Assembly: GCA_026399875.1 (NCBI GenBank)
Contig: JAPLQF010000025.1
Location: forward strand, 186,001-250,000
From: Burkholderiales bacterium
Lineage (GTDB): Bacteria > Pseudomonadota > Gammaproteobacteria > Burkholderiales > Burkholderiaceae_E
Reading direction: 5' to 3'
DNA: 64,000 bases
The notes beneath the pieces are model-generated. The model was not told the DNA's origin. It searched no databases and saw nothing but the letters and a program-made list of their open reading frames with translations. Below, in pieces: positions 48,647 to 58,006 of this stretch; position 1 is the stretch's first letter, and each line of letters starts with the position of its first letter. The position numbers were made by a program, and so were the translations under genes.

Positions 48647-50035
48647 ATGAACCGCTCCGAGGTGATAACCAGTATCGAACGTCATTTCGACACTGGCGAT
48701 TTTCTGGCCGACCTTGCGGGGCGAGTGGCATTTCGAACTGAAAGCCAGAACCCGGAGCGACTTGCCGACTTGCGTGCCTATCTCGACCTGGAGATGCGGC
48801 CTTGCCTGGAGAGACTCGGTTTCCGATGCGAGGTGCTTCCCAACCCGGTCGCCACCGGCGGGCCATTCCTCTTTGCTGAACGCATCGAGGACCCTGGGCT
48901 GACAACCGTGTTCAGTTACGGCCATGGCGATGTGATTCGAGGCCAGGAGGGCAAGTGGCGCGCCGGGCTCGACCCGTGGACCCTCAAATGCGAAGGTGAT
49001 CGCATCTATGGCCGCGGAACCGCCGACAACAAGGGACAGCATTCGATCAACCTGGCCGCACTGGCCGCGGTATACCAGGCTCGCGGCCGTCTGGGGTTCA
49101 ACCTGCGCATCCTGATTGAAACCGGCGAGGAGACCGGGTCACCCGGACTGCGTGAGTTGTGCGAAGCAAATCGGCAGCGCTTTGCCGCCGAGGTCCTGAT
49201 CGCCTCGGACGGGCCCCGACTTGCCGCCGCCAGACCGACCATTTTCCTGGGCACCCGCGGCGCGCTCAATTTCGACCTGATTGTCGACCTGCGCGAGGGG
49301 GGCCATCATTCAGGCAATTGGGGCGGATTGCTGCGCAACCCGGGCATCGTTCTGGCGCATGCGCTGGCCTCGATCACCGACGCCAATGGTGCTATTCAGG
49401 TCCCGCAGTGGCGACCGTCATCACTCACGCCATCGGTACGGCGGGCGCTCGATGGCCTGGAGGTCGACGCTGGCGCGCATGGGCCTGCCATCGATACCGA
49501 CTGGGGTGAACCCGGCCTGACACCGGCCGAACGCGTGTACGGCTGGAGCAGCTTCGAAGTGCTGGCTTTCGTTACAGGCAACCCTGACTATCCTGTGAAT
49601 GCCATTCCGCCCAGGGCGAGCGCTCATTGCCAGTTGCGCTATGTGGTGGGCGTGGATCCCACCGATATCGTCCCGGCACTGAGGCGCCACCTCGCTAGCC
49701 ATGGATTTCCAGACATCAGCGTGGTTGAAGCACGCGACGGCTTTTTCGCCGCTACGCGACTCGACCCGGATCACCCTTGGGTGCACTGGACTTCGGATTC
49801 AATCGAACGCACCACCGGCGGCAAGCCGGCGATCTTGCCTAATCTTGGTGGCTCACTGCCGAATGACATCTTCGCCGACGTGCTTGGTCTGCCGACGGTG
49901 TGGATCCCGCATTCTTATGCCGCCTGTTCGCAGCATGCACCTGACGAACACCTGCTTGCCTCGGTGGCTCGCGACGCACTGCGCATCATGACTGGAGTGT
50001 TCTGGGATCTGGGCGAGCCGCGCTCCAAGCCTTGA
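48647..50035 (+). CDS. M20 family metallopeptidase
   Basis: Dizinc amidohydrolase of 462 residues, in the larger M20 group with dipeptidases and N-acyl hydrolases. Ligands and catalytic residues are seen in [14 protein letters not shown] (His, Asp), [11 protein letters not shown] (Asp bridge), [14 protein letters not shown] (catalytic Glu), SDGPRLAA and, near the end, [15 protein letters not shown] (His). The dimerisation lid lies between about residues 200 and 320. The substrate is unknown. It is convergent with the TRAP transporter, whose stop is 28 bases away, so the two may serve one substrate. Confidence 0.92.
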   Translation: MNRSEVITSIERHFDTGDFLADLAGRVAFRTESQNPERLADLRAYLDLEMRPCLERLGFRCEVLPNPVATGGPFLFAERIEDPGLTTVFSYGHGDVIRGQEGKWRAGLDPWTLKCEGDRIYGRGTADNKGQHSINLAALAAVYQARGRLGFNLRILIETGEETGSPGLRELCEANRQRFAAEVLIASDGPRLAAARPTIFLGTRGALNFDLIVDLREGGHHSGNWGGLLRNPGIVLAHALASITDANGAIQVPQWRPSSLTPSVRRALDGLEVDAGAHGPAIDTDWGEPGLTPAERVYGWSSFEVLAFVTGNPDYPVNAIPPRASAHCQLRYVVGVDPTDIVPALRRHLASHGFPDISVVEARDGFFAATRLDPDHPWVHWTSDSIERTTGGKPAILPNLGGSLPNDIFADVLGLPTVWIPHSYAACSQHAPDEHLLASVARDALRIMTGVFWDLGEPRSKP

Positions 50036-50062
50036 CAGAAACGGGGCGCTCAGGATCGGGAC

Positions 50063-51334
50063 TCAAAACTTCCCATTGACGAAGTACATCCCGATCCAGG
50101 GTTGCCAGATGACAATCGCAAGGCAGATCAGCATGAGAATAATGAACGGGACTGCCGCCTTCACCAATGTGCCGAATGGCTGCTTGAAGGCAGTCATTGC
50201 CACCAGCAGATTCAGACCGACCGGTGGTGTGAGATAACCGATCTCGAGGTTCAGGATCATGATGAGACCGAAGATCACCTTGTTGTAGCCGTAGGCTTCG
50301 GCCACCGGTGCAAGCAGAGGGGCCAGCACCAGTATCGCTTCGCCCGTGGTCATGAGGCAGCCGACGACCAGCAACAGCATGTTCACCAGCAGCATGAACA
50401 TCAGTGGGCTGTCGATGTAACCCTGCATGAACTGCACCATCGCAGCCGGTACTCGGTGCTCGGTCAGCACGATGTTCAGGCTCAGCGCAACCGCCAGCAC
50501 CGGAAAGAGAGAACCGCCCAGCTTGGAGGTTTCGAGGACCACGCCGTAGAAGTCCTTGAGCTTGAGTTCCTTGTGGATGAAGATCTCGACCAGCATGGCG
50601 TAGAAAAGTGCTACGGCAGCCGCTTCGGTCGCGGTAAAGTAGCCGGTGTAAATCCCCCCCAGCAGTATGACCGGCATCATCGCAGCCCAGATGCCTTCCT
50701 TTACCGCGGTGCGAAACTCTGCTCCGTCGAAGGGTTCGGGCCTCATATGGCGATTGAACCAGATCGAGTATGCCGACAGCACGACCGTGATCAGAATGCC
50801 TGGCCCGAAGCCCGCTGAAAACAAATCGGTCACCGAGGTTTCGGTCACCAGTCCGTAGATGATCATCGGGATCGAGGGCGGAATGATGATGCCCAGCGTG
50901 CCACCAGCCATGATCGCGCCCAGCGTGAATTTCAAGTCATAGTTGGCAGCCCGCATTGCCGGGTACATGACCGTGCCCACAGCCAGCATGGTGACGATGG
51001 AAGAACCTGATATGGCTGCGAAAATGGCGCAACTCAGTATGCAGGCCACCGCCATGCCGCCTGGCAGCGGCCGCGTGATCGAGGCCAGGATTCGCACCAG
51101 TCGCTTGGCTGTGCTTCCCTTGGTCATCACGTTGCCGCACAGGATGAACAACGGAATCGACAGGATCACTTCCTTGTCGAGGCCGACCCACATATCCTCG
51201 ATGATGTAATCGAGTTGTCCGCGTCCCCAGACGATCTGCACGAAGGCTGCGACTGCCAGCAAGGTCACCAGCAACGGCTGGCGAAGCACCAGCAACAAGA
51301 TGACGAGGCCAAGAAGCAGGAGCGCGCCGGTCAT
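50063..51334 (-). CDS. dctM: TRAP transporter large permease (DctM)
   Basis: The 423-residue, 11-13-helix membrane subunit that carries the substrate pathway in tripartite ATP-independent periplasmic transport. Features are LFILCGNVMTKGSTAKRLVR, AAISGSSIVTMLAVGTVMYPAM, GGTLGIIIPPSIPMIIYG and the final LNLEIGYLTPPVGLNLLVA. It starts inside the DctQ stop (ATGA). The run order is P-Q-M on the minus strand, the classical arrangement. Driven by a sodium or proton gradient, it imports organic acids or similar solutes. Confidence 0.95.
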   Translation of the reverse strand: MTGALLLLGLVILLLVLRQPLLVTLLAVAAFVQIVWGRGQLDYIIEDMWVGLDKEVILSIPLFILCGNVMTKGSTAKRLVRILASITRPLPGGMAVACILSCAIFAAISGSSIVTMLAVGTVMYPAMRAANYDLKFTLGAIMAGGTLGIIIPPSIPMIIYGLVTETSVTDLFSAGFGPGILITVVLSAYSIWFNRHMRPEPFDGAEFRTAVKEGIWAAMMPVILLGGIYTGYFTATEAAAVALFYAMLVEIFIHKELKLKDFYGVVLETSKLGGSLFPVLAVALSLNIVLTEHRVPAAMVQFMQGYIDSPLMFMLLVNMLLLVVGCLMTTGEAILVLAPLLAPVAEAYGYNKVIFGLIMILNLEIGYLTPPVGLNLLVAMTAFKQPFGTLVKAAVPFIILMLICLAIVIWQPWIGMYFVNGKF

Positions 51335-51912
51335 TCCTGGAACTCCGGTGGGATCGGGCGAGCACTCGGCCAGACAGCGTAGATCAGATAGCGCAGTGCC
51401 GCTGAACCGAATCCTAAGGGAATAGCCAACTGGAATGGCCAGACCGACCAGTTCAGGATCGGGGCACGCAAGTCGGTCGCCTTCGATGACAGCACGAACT
51501 CACAGCCGTACCAGGCCACACCCAACAGGAACAATCCGGCGAACAGATCAGCGAGTCGATCCATGCTCGGTCCCCAGGCCTTGGGTACCCAGTTGAAGGC
51601 CACCCTCGGCACCAGATGGCTTGCTGTGGCCGTCGCAATGCCCACGCCACAGAAACTGCCGATCACCAGTGCATAGACCGACAGTCGCTGCGAAGCGGGC
51701 ACCCCTGTGGCACCAAGCGGGTAGCCAATCAGTTTGAAAAGCGGACCGATGAACTCGCGCCCGATCACGTCAACCACAAGGATGGCCGCAATAAAGCCGA
51801 ATGCCACCACTGCGATCCAGCACTCCAGACGGTGCCAGCCCTCGAGAAACGCCCGCACCGGGCCAGGTACCATGTGGTGAGGGGGGCTTACGCTAGTTGC
51901 ATGTGAGTTCAT
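51331..51912 (-). CDS. dctQ: TRAP transporter small permease (DctQ)
   Basis: A 193-residue protein with four hydrophobic helices, including LECWIAVVAFGFIAAILVVDVIGREFIG, YALVIGSFCGVGIATATASHLVPR and LADLFAGLFLLGVAWYGCEFV. VIGREF is typical of DctQ. It starts 57 bases after DctP and ends with a 4-base overlap with DctM. It contacts DctM in the inner membrane and is needed for transport. Confidence 0.9.
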   Translation of the reverse strand: MNSHATSVSPPHHMVPGPVRAFLEGWHRLECWIAVVAFGFIAAILVVDVIGREFIGPLFKLIGYPLGATGVPASQRLSVYALVIGSFCGVGIATATASHLVPRVAFNWVPKAWGPSMDRLADLFAGLFLLGVAWYGCEFVLSSKATDLRAPILNWSVWPFQLAIPLGFGSAALRYLIYAVWPSARPIPPEFQE

Positions 51913-51968
51913 GCGGTCTGCCGAAGGTTGCGCGACGTTTCGCTTCGAGTTCGAGACCGATCAGGGTC

Positions 51969-53003
51969 TCAGCGCCTGACTTCGCAAGACTTGCGAGAGT
52001 TCTCCATGAGCTGGAACCATTTGTCGGAATCACCGCCGATATCCTTGACCATCTTGGGCCACTCGGATTCCATCACCTTGCGCCACTCGTCGCGCTGCGC
52101 TGCAGTCGGCGTGACAATCTGACCGCCGGATTTTTCGTGCATGTTACGCAGGGTTTCTTCGAACCCTCGAATCTCCTTGCGCAACTGATCGGGCGAACGC
52201 CTTTCAAGCGCACGGGTCAGCGCTGCCTGCTGCTCTTTTGGCATGCGATCCCAAGTGGCCTTGTTCATCATGATGATGCCTGGAGAGTCGCTCAATTCAA
52301 GCCGAGTCATGACTGTGGCGACCTTGTTCAGGCCTGAGGGCAGGTAGAAAGTCACCACCGTTGCATTCACATCGACTAGCCCGGTCTGGAAGGCTGAGGT
52401 GATTTCCGTGATGCCTACGAAGCTGGGGTTCGCACCAACCGCCTGCCACATCATTGAACTGACTTTGTTCGAGGCCGACGCTGCTTTCACACCGTTCACA
52501 TCCTTGGGTGTCAGAAAAGCCTTTTTCCCGACCAGGTCGACCGTGCCAACTTCTGTCCAGCCCAGAAACTGCACACCTTTCTTGGCAAGAAGTTCGGTCA
52601 CAGGTTTGGTCATGACTGAATCCAGGACGCAATCCTGTTCAGCGATCGATTTGAAATAGAAAGGCAAGCCGAACAGCGCGATCTCGGGCACAAGCAGGGC
52701 AACCGATCCGGAGGAAAAGCCGCCCATGTCGATACGTCCGCGAGCGATTTGTTGCGCGGTGTCCTGCTCGTTGCCGAGTTGCGCAGCAATGAACTGATCG
52801 ATCTTGATCGAGCCCTTGCTCTCTTCTTCGACGTCTTTGGCAAATCGCTCGAGCTGCATTACCCAGGGGGTTTTTGCCGGCGCTCCGGTGGTGTATCGAA
52901 GCGTCAAGGGCGCAGGCTGGGCCCAGACGGGCGACGAGCCGATCGAAAGGGCCAGCGCGAATGCAAACGCAGACCGAATACGGCTGGTGCGAAATGGGGT
53001 CAT
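51969..53003 (-). CDS. dctP: TRAP transporter solute-binding protein (DctP)
   Basis: Periplasmic binding protein of 344 residues from the ATG at 53003, which has an AGGAG Shine-Dalgarno about 8 bases upstream. The longer open frame before it is not protein-like. A signal peptide (IRSAFAFALALSIGSSPVWAQP) precedes the mature PLTLRYTTGAP. FAKDVEEESKGSIKIDQF, AQLGNEQDTAQQIARGRIDMGGFSSG and GLPFYFKS fit the DctP fold. The ligand is uncertain. It heads the P-Q-M operon. Confidence 0.92.
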   Translation of the reverse strand: MTPFRTSRIRSAFAFALALSIGSSPVWAQPAPLTLRYTTGAPAKTPWVMQLERFAKDVEEESKGSIKIDQFIAAQLGNEQDTAQQIARGRIDMGGFSSGSVALLVPEIALFGLPFYFKSIAEQDCVLDSVMTKPVTELLAKKGVQFLGWTEVGTVDLVGKKAFLTPKDVNGVKAASASNKVSSMMWQAVGANPSFVGITEITSAFQTGLVDVNATVVTFYLPSGLNKVATVMTRLELSDSPGIIMMNKATWDRMPKEQQAALTRALERRSPDQLRKEIRGFEETLRNMHEKSGGQIVTPTAAQRDEWRKVMESEWPKMVKDIGGDSDKWFQLMENSRKSCEVRR

Positions 53004-53509
53004 TTGGCGTCTCCTCGTAGGTGCTTCCAATGGCAATCTTGGAGCACAGGTTTTAGGCAACCGACTGTGACCCAAACGCCATCGGTCTGGCAAGTACTTC
53101 TTGCTGCTGCAATGCTCGATCTTGAAAAGTAGCCCGTCAACAGGTCCTGCCGACCGGAGTGTTCGGCCTTGCGTTACGAATCCGGATATCAACGAAAAGC
53201 GGTTCACCAGGAATTCAGGGAAAAAGATTTTTTTCAAATCAGTCGGTCTGCTGGAGGTTCGAGATATCAGACGCGACTTGCGACCACTCACATTCGCGAC
53301 CGGCACAGTGTTGAGAACTGTGCAGCCAATTCGGCAGGCGCCGTCGCACCGATCTTCTCAGTCTTTCGGGTTAGCGATTCACAGAAAGGGGTGGAACTTT
53401 TTAACGGAGGCGACGAAACAGCGGTCTATCCGAACTGTCGCCGGGTTTAAGCTTGTGAGGCCTGTCCCGGCTTGCCCTGTCGTATGCATCACTCAATCCG
53501 GAAGTTGCT
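53004..53509. other. Divergent intergenic region between dctP and the MFS gene
   Basis: About 500 bases with no convincing gene; a 93-codon plus-strand frame (53169-53450) has no recognisable motifs. It holds an inverted repeat CACAGT/ACTGTG at 53304-53322, which could be an operator for either side. A regulator gene for the TRAP operon is not visible here. Confidence 0.45.
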
Positions 53510-54721
53510 TTGAACCATCCGTCGCAAACCTCCTCTGCAGTCTGGTTCCTTGCCAGCGTCGCCACCTACATGGTTCCCAATGGGATCCAGATGGTGATGG
53601 TGTCCTATCTGATGGCGATCGAGCTCAATCAGTCGCCGGGCAGTTTCGGTATAACCCAGATGGTCGGGCAATTGCCGCTGCTGCTGTTTCTCCTGATGGG
53701 GGGATGGGTGGCCGACAGGGTCGACATCCGTCGCTGGCTGATGACCCTGCAGGCCATCGGTATGCTCATGCCGATCATCCTGGCGTTTCTGATCTGGAGA
53801 GGAGGCGCTTCGGAGGCGATGATCCTGCTCTATGCAGTGGTCTGGGGAATGGTCGGTGCTTTTTCGCTGCCTTCGCGCGACGGACTGCTCAGACGGGTCG
53901 CGGGCACCAATGTGCAACAGATGGTCGGCCTGGCGATCGGCACTCAGTTTGCATCACAGATGGTGGGGCAGACCCTCGCAGGACAAGCGACACGCCTGGG
54001 CACGGTGACGGTGCTGCTGATTCAGGCCGCGATTGCTGCAGCGGGCATCTTTGTGGCCTCGCGTCTGCCAGGTGGGCGCGCGCCCCAGACAACACCACAA
54101 GGCTCGCTCCTGAGCGAACTCGGTGCCGGCCTCTCGATGATCGCCAGGACCCCGGTCCTGCGGTCCAACTATCTGGTCAGCACCGGTATGGGGGTGTTTT
54201 TTGGCGGGTTCTTGCTGGTGCTGATACCGCTGGCCGTGCGTGATCTTTATGAAGGTGGCGCGCGGGATATTGCGTCTGCCTATGTGATGTTCGCGGCCGG
54301 CACGCTGTTGAGCATTGCATGGCTGACGCAGCGCGGTGGGGTTCGTCGACCGGGGCGTGCCCTGGTGGTCACGCAGTTCACCGCCTGCGCAGCCCTGTTG
54401 CCAATCAGTCTTGGCGTTCCCCTATGGTGTTTCTACCTGTGCGTCTTTTGTTGGGGGCTTAGCCTGGGCGTGGGCATGACGATGAGCCGCACGATCATGC
54501 AGGAGCAGGCTCCAGCCAGCCATCAGTCGCGGATCATGGCTGCATTGACGTTGATGACGACCGGCGGGGGACCTCTCGGCGCATTCATGACGGGGCAGGC
54601 GATTGCAGCTGTCGGGGTGAGGGGCGCGGTGCTGCTTCCGGTTTTGGGTGTGCTCGCATGCACAATGGCTTCACTTGCCACGCATTCGATGATCGGTCTG
54701 AGTTCTCGCAGCCACGCCTGA
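53510..54721 (+). CDS. MFS transporter
   Basis: A 403-residue major-facilitator protein with about 12 helices. The MFS loop motif appears as MGGWVADRVDIRRW between helices 2 and 3. GAFSLPSRDGLLRRVAG and GMTMSRTIMQEQAPASHQSRIMA fit the enterobactin-exporter-like MFS_3 group. The start is a TTG with GGAAG 5 bases upstream. The substrate is unknown; efflux of a small molecule is likely. It runs towards the decayed sugE copy. Confidence 0.9.
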   Translation: MNHPSQTSSAVWFLASVATYMVPNGIQMVMVSYLMAIELNQSPGSFGITQMVGQLPLLLFLLMGGWVADRVDIRRWLMTLQAIGMLMPIILAFLIWRGGASEAMILLYAVVWGMVGAFSLPSRDGLLRRVAGTNVQQMVGLAIGTQFASQMVGQTLAGQATRLGTVTVLLIQAAIAAAGIFVASRLPGGRAPQTTPQGSLLSELGAGLSMIARTPVLRSNYLVSTGMGVFFGGFLLVLIPLAVRDLYEGGARDIASAYVMFAAGTLLSIAWLTQRGGVRRPGRALVVTQFTACAALLPISLGVPLWCFYLCVFCWGLSLGVGMTMSRTIMQEQAPASHQSRIMAALTLMTTGGGPLGAFMTGQAIAAVGVRGAVLLPVLGVLACTMASLATHSMIGLSSRSHA

Positions 54722-54780
54722 GCGTGAACCGGTGGGCGTTTGGACAGGACAATAGACACCATGCTCGCTCTCTCATCCCC

Positions 54781-55053
54781 ATCAACCGCCTGGAGATTCT
54801 GTTCGTAGCCGGTCTGCTTGAGGTGGTCTGGTCGGTCAGCATGAAAGCGTCCGATGGCTTCACAAGAGGCCTCTACACAGGCATCACGCTGCTTGCTGCC
54901 GGGGTCAGTTTTTTTCTGCTGGGCTTGGCGATGAAGTCGCTTCCTGTAGGTACCGCCTATGCGGTATAGACCGGTATCGGCGCGATTGGTGCAGCCATCG
55001 TCCTCGGCGTTCTCGGGCTCAAGTTCCTGTCCGCGCCCGGCAGCGCCGATTAG
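54781..55053 (+). pseudogene. Decayed SugE/Gdx-like SMR transporter
   Basis: The reading LEILFVAGLLEVVWSVSMKA, then GFTRGLYTGITLL and AMKSLPVGTAYAV, is clearly small multidrug resistance family, closest to the guanidinium exporter SugE/Gdx. The Trp expected after AYAV is replaced by TAG (54967-54969). The frame continues after it with TGIGAIGAAI, but about 20 residues are missing before VLGVLGLKFLSAPGSAD. The usual start (MAW...) is also lost. The remains are thus non-functional unless the stop is suppressed. The gene once lay just behind the MFS gene. Confidence 0.85.
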
Positions 55054-55125
55054 GTCACGGCTGCAACGCTCAGGCTGACTGGCAACCGGCTGGGCCCGGA
55101 CGATTGCGGCCCTGGGTTCTCTGGC

Positions 55126-55863
55126 TCAATTGGCCTTGCGAAACACCACCAGATGTTGCCATGGCAAGGTGTTCACAGTGCGATCCCACACCAGTGGATG
55201 GACTGCGGCTTCGCGCTTTATCTGGGCTTCGCTCATTTTGTGCAGTGCTTTGATCGGCACCCGCGGATCTTCGGCCCGGTACTCCACGAAGACCAGCTGA
55301 CCACCGGGTTTGAGTGCGCGCACGATGCTTGCCAGCATCTCAAAAGGGAATGCCAGCTCGTGATAGACGTCGACCATGATGGCCAGGTCAACCGAAGCAG
55401 CAGGCAATCTGACATCGTCTTCCGCGCCGAGCAGCGGCTGAATCTGTTTCAGGCCGATTTGCCGAACTGATTTTTCAAGCATCGCGACCATCTCCGGCTG
55501 GACATCGACCGCGAGCACCTTGCCTGCGGGGGTGACTGCCGCTGCCATCCGCCTGGCCAGATAGCCGGTGCCGGCGCCGATGTCGGCGATCACCATGCCG
55601 GGCTTCAGCTGAAGTGCCGGCACCAGAAGGTCGGTCCGCTCCTCGGCTTCGCGCTCTGCACGCTCGAGCCACTGCGCGCCCTGCCATCCCATGACAGCCG
55701 CGATGTCGCGGCCCATATAGCGCTTGCCAATGCCGTCCGCGCCAGCCGGCACGCGCAGGTAGCGTTCGCCGGGCGCGCCTGCGTCGGCAAGTGCCGGTGT
55801 TCCCATACAAAGCATCAAGGCACTCAGCACCGTGACGGAAAGCCTTAGCGCAATTCGATTCAT
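55126..55863 (-). CDS. Exported class I SAM-dependent methyltransferase
   Basis: A 245-residue protein with an apparent signal peptide (IALRLSVTVLSALMLCMGTPALAD) and a full methyltransferase domain. Motif I is VIADIGAGTGYLARRMA, the acidic loop is VLAVDVQPEM, and motif IV is DLAIMVDVYHEL. KPGGQLVFVEYRAEDP is motif VI-like. Such proteins with signal peptides are seen in several proteobacteria, though the source of SAM outside the cytoplasm is unclear. Alternatively the first helix is an anchor that leaves the domain inside. Confidence 0.88.
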   Translation of the reverse strand: MNRIALRLSVTVLSALMLCMGTPALADAGAPGERYLRVPAGADGIGKRYMGRDIAAVMGWQGAQWLERAEREAEERTDLLVPALQLKPGMVIADIGAGTGYLARRMAAAVTPAGKVLAVDVQPEMVAMLEKSVRQIGLKQIQPLLGAEDDVRLPAASVDLAIMVDVYHELAFPFEMLASIVRALKPGGQLVFVEYRAEDPRVPIKALHKMSEAQIKREAAVHPLVWDRTVNTLPWQHLVVFRKAN

Positions 55864-55951
55864 GCTGTGCGACCTGTGTGGAAAAAGGGTGTCTGTCTGT
55901 TTGGGCTGAGTCCAGTCAGCTCGATCATCGCAGTGTTGACCAGACGAGTTC

Positions 55952-56009
55952 GCAGGCTACAACTGCGCGCAGGCTATCACCGAGCGCAGGCTATCACCGA
56001 GCGCAGGCT
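55952..56009. repeat. 17-bp tandem repeat
   Basis: GCAGGCTATCACCGAGC occurs twice exactly (55969-55985, 55986-56002), with a diverged copy before (55952-55968) and the first 7 bases again after (56003-56009). It lies in the 350-base gap between the divergent methyltransferase and ABC permease genes. Confidence 0.85.
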
Positions 56010-56160
56010 GCCAAGTCATGCAATGCTTTGTTGCCCTCAATCGGGTCCTGGTGATTCGGCCGGATTTTCAGGTCCGGCAACTGGTCAAGGGCCGAGACGT
56101 ACAATCTTGCGGTGTGCATTCAGTTGCTTCGCTCGGATGCCCGATCTCCGGATCTGATTG

Positions 56161-56190
56161 TCCAGGTACTGAGCGTCCAGGTACTGAGCG
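56161..56190. repeat. 15-bp direct repeat
   Basis: TCCAGGTACTGAGCG occurs twice head to tail just upstream of the ABC permease start. It is probably a slippage duplication. Two separate tandem duplications in one short gap may alter spacing of the permease promoter. Confidence 0.85.
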
Positions 56191-56214
56191 TCTGAAAATC
56201 ATCCAGGTCACTTC

Positions 56215-56994
56215 ATGCCGCCTCGCCGATTGCTGCTCGATCAGACCCTTGCCGTCGCACAGCGCCTGCTGGTCGAGCAGTGGCGTCAGCGGCGAGGCCT
56301 GATCTTCTGGGCGGTGTTTCCGGCGGCGATGATGTTGCTGTTCGGGCTGGTCTATGCCCATAACGACAGCATGCGAGCCGGCCTCGATGCGGCAGCGGCC
56401 GGCATTCTGATGGGTGCGGCGCTGTTTTTCAGCTGCCTGGGCGGGACGGTGGCGATCATCGCAGCCGAGCGCGAGCGCCGTACCTTGCGCCGCTTGCTGG
56501 CCTCGCCATTGCATCCGGCGGCCTATTTCCTTGGCGTGGTGTTGGCGCAGTTGTTGTTGGCAGTGGTGCAGGTGGTGATGCTCTACAGCATTGCCTGGCT
56601 CATCGGTGCCCGTTACCACGGCAGCCTGTGGTTGGGTGGTCTGATCCTGCTGCTCTCTGTTTTTGCTTACGTTGGCATGGGATTTTTTCTGGGCGCACGC
56701 TTTGCCCGGCGCAGCGAGGAAGTGGTGGTCGCCCTGTCGGCCATTGGTGTTCCGTTGCTGGTCCTGGGGGGCACCTTTTTCCCGCTTGAAATCATGCCGC
56801 GCACCATGCAGGCGGTGGCTCAGCTGAACCCGATGCTGCACATGAACCAGGCCTTCAAGGGTGTGGCGGCCTACAGCCTGGGTATTGCCGAACTGCGTTT
56901 CGAGCTGGCTTTTCTGCTGCTGTTCTGTGGCCTTTCTCTCGCGCTGGGTGTGAGGTCCTATCGGCAACTGCTGCTGCTGGAGCAGCGGCCATGA
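56215..56994 (+). CDS. ABC-2 type exporter permease
   Basis: A 259-residue membrane protein with about six helices, beginning LIFWAVFPAAMMLLFGLVYAHND and including the ABC-2-like GVPLLVLGGTFFPLEIMPRTMQAV. ERERRTLRRLLASPL resembles the coupling-region helix. Its stop overlaps the ATPase start (ATGA). It has no periplasmic or outer-membrane partner gene here. Probably exports a lipid or drug-like molecule. Confidence 0.9.
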   Translation: MPPRRLLLDQTLAVAQRLLVEQWRQRRGLIFWAVFPAAMMLLFGLVYAHNDSMRAGLDAAAAGILMGAALFFSCLGGTVAIIAAERERRTLRRLLASPLHPAAYFLGVVLAQLLLAVVQVVMLYSIAWLIGARYHGSLWLGGLILLLSVFAYVGMGFFLGARFARRSEEVVVALSAIGVPLLVLGGTFFPLEIMPRTMQAVAQLNPMLHMNQAFKGVAAYSLGIAELRFELAFLLLFCGLSLALGVRSYRQLLLLEQRP

Positions 56995-57914
56995 CCGCTG
57001 CCCTGGCGATCGAAGGCCTGCACAAGCGCTTTGGAGGTCGGCAGGTGCTGGACGGCTTCAGCTTGCAGGTCGAGCGCGGTGAGGTCATGGGCTTGCTGGG
57101 CCCCAACGGTTGCGGCAAGTCCACGGTGCTGAACATCGTTTGCCAATTGCTGCAGGCCGATGCCGGACAGGTTCAACTGATGGGCCAAGCAATGGCGCAA
57201 CTTGGTGCCGGTGCCCGCGCGCGGGTTGGCCTGTGCGCGCAGGACTGTGCGCTCTACCCCGACTTGCTGCCGCAGGAAAATTTGCACTTCTTCGGCCGTC
57301 TTTACGGTTTGCCAGCGGCTCAGCGCCGGGCGCGAGTCGACGAACTGATGGAAAGTTTCGGTCTCGGTCCGTATGCGACGACTCGGGTAGGCCGACTCTC
57401 CGGTGGCTGGCAGCAGCGACTGCATCTTGCTGTGTCACTGATGCACCGCCCCGAACTCCTCATATTGGACGAGCCAACCGCGGCTGTTGATGTCGCTGCC
57501 CGACTCGATCTGTGGCGGCTGATCGAAGGCCTGCGCGACAGCGGCACCACCATCCTGATGACCAGTCATCAGCTCGCCGAGGCCGAGCGCCTGTGCAATC
57601 GCGTTGCGTTGATGCAGTCTGGCCGGGTGGTGGCTCTGGGCACCGTGCCCGAGCTGCTGGCCCGTGTACCCGGTCAGGCGGTGGCCAAGCTGCAGTCGCG
57701 CGACAATGCCGCCACCCTGCGGCGCGCGCACAGCCACGGATGGGTCGTACTCCAGCGCGCGGGCCAACTCAGCTGCCTGCTTCCGCGTCATCTCAGTCTG
57801 CGCGAGGTGGTGGACGCGCTGGACGGTCCAGAGGTCAGCGCGGTCAGCGTGCAAGCCGTCACTCTGGAGGATGCTTACCTTGAGCTGGTCGGTGACGATG
57901 CAGCGATCGAGTAG
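56991..57914 (+). CDS. ABC transporter ATP-binding protein
   Basis: A 307-residue nucleotide-binding subunit coupled to the upstream permease. Walker A is LLGPNGCGKSTVLN, signature GRLSGGWQQRLHLAVSLM, Walker B LLILDEPTAAVD, and H-loop TSHQLAEAE. The C-terminal extra domain of about 85 residues is as in ABC-2 exporters such as drug and lipid efflux ATPases. The gene starts 4 bases inside the permease gene; the two form the exporter. Confidence 0.95.
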   Translation: MTAALAIEGLHKRFGGRQVLDGFSLQVERGEVMGLLGPNGCGKSTVLNIVCQLLQADAGQVQLMGQAMAQLGAGARARVGLCAQDCALYPDLLPQENLHFFGRLYGLPAAQRRARVDELMESFGLGPYATTRVGRLSGGWQQRLHLAVSLMHRPELLILDEPTAAVDVAARLDLWRLIEGLRDSGTTILMTSHQLAEAERLCNRVALMQSGRVVALGTVPELLARVPGQAVAKLQSRDNAATLRRAHSHGWVVLQRAGQLSCLLPRHLSLREVVDALDGPEVSAVSVQAVTLEDAYLELVGDDAAIE

Positions 57915-58006
57915 GGCCTGTCGAGCGAGCTGAGCCGGCTCTGGTGCCGCATGTTGCGCTGGCTGCGGTAAGCTCGATCGATCGACGCTTTCCACTCCTG
58001 CACACC

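Noticed and set aside
53169-53450. A 93-codon frame in the dctP-MFS gap
   Set aside because: No ribosome site, no motif and composition like translated non-coding DNA.
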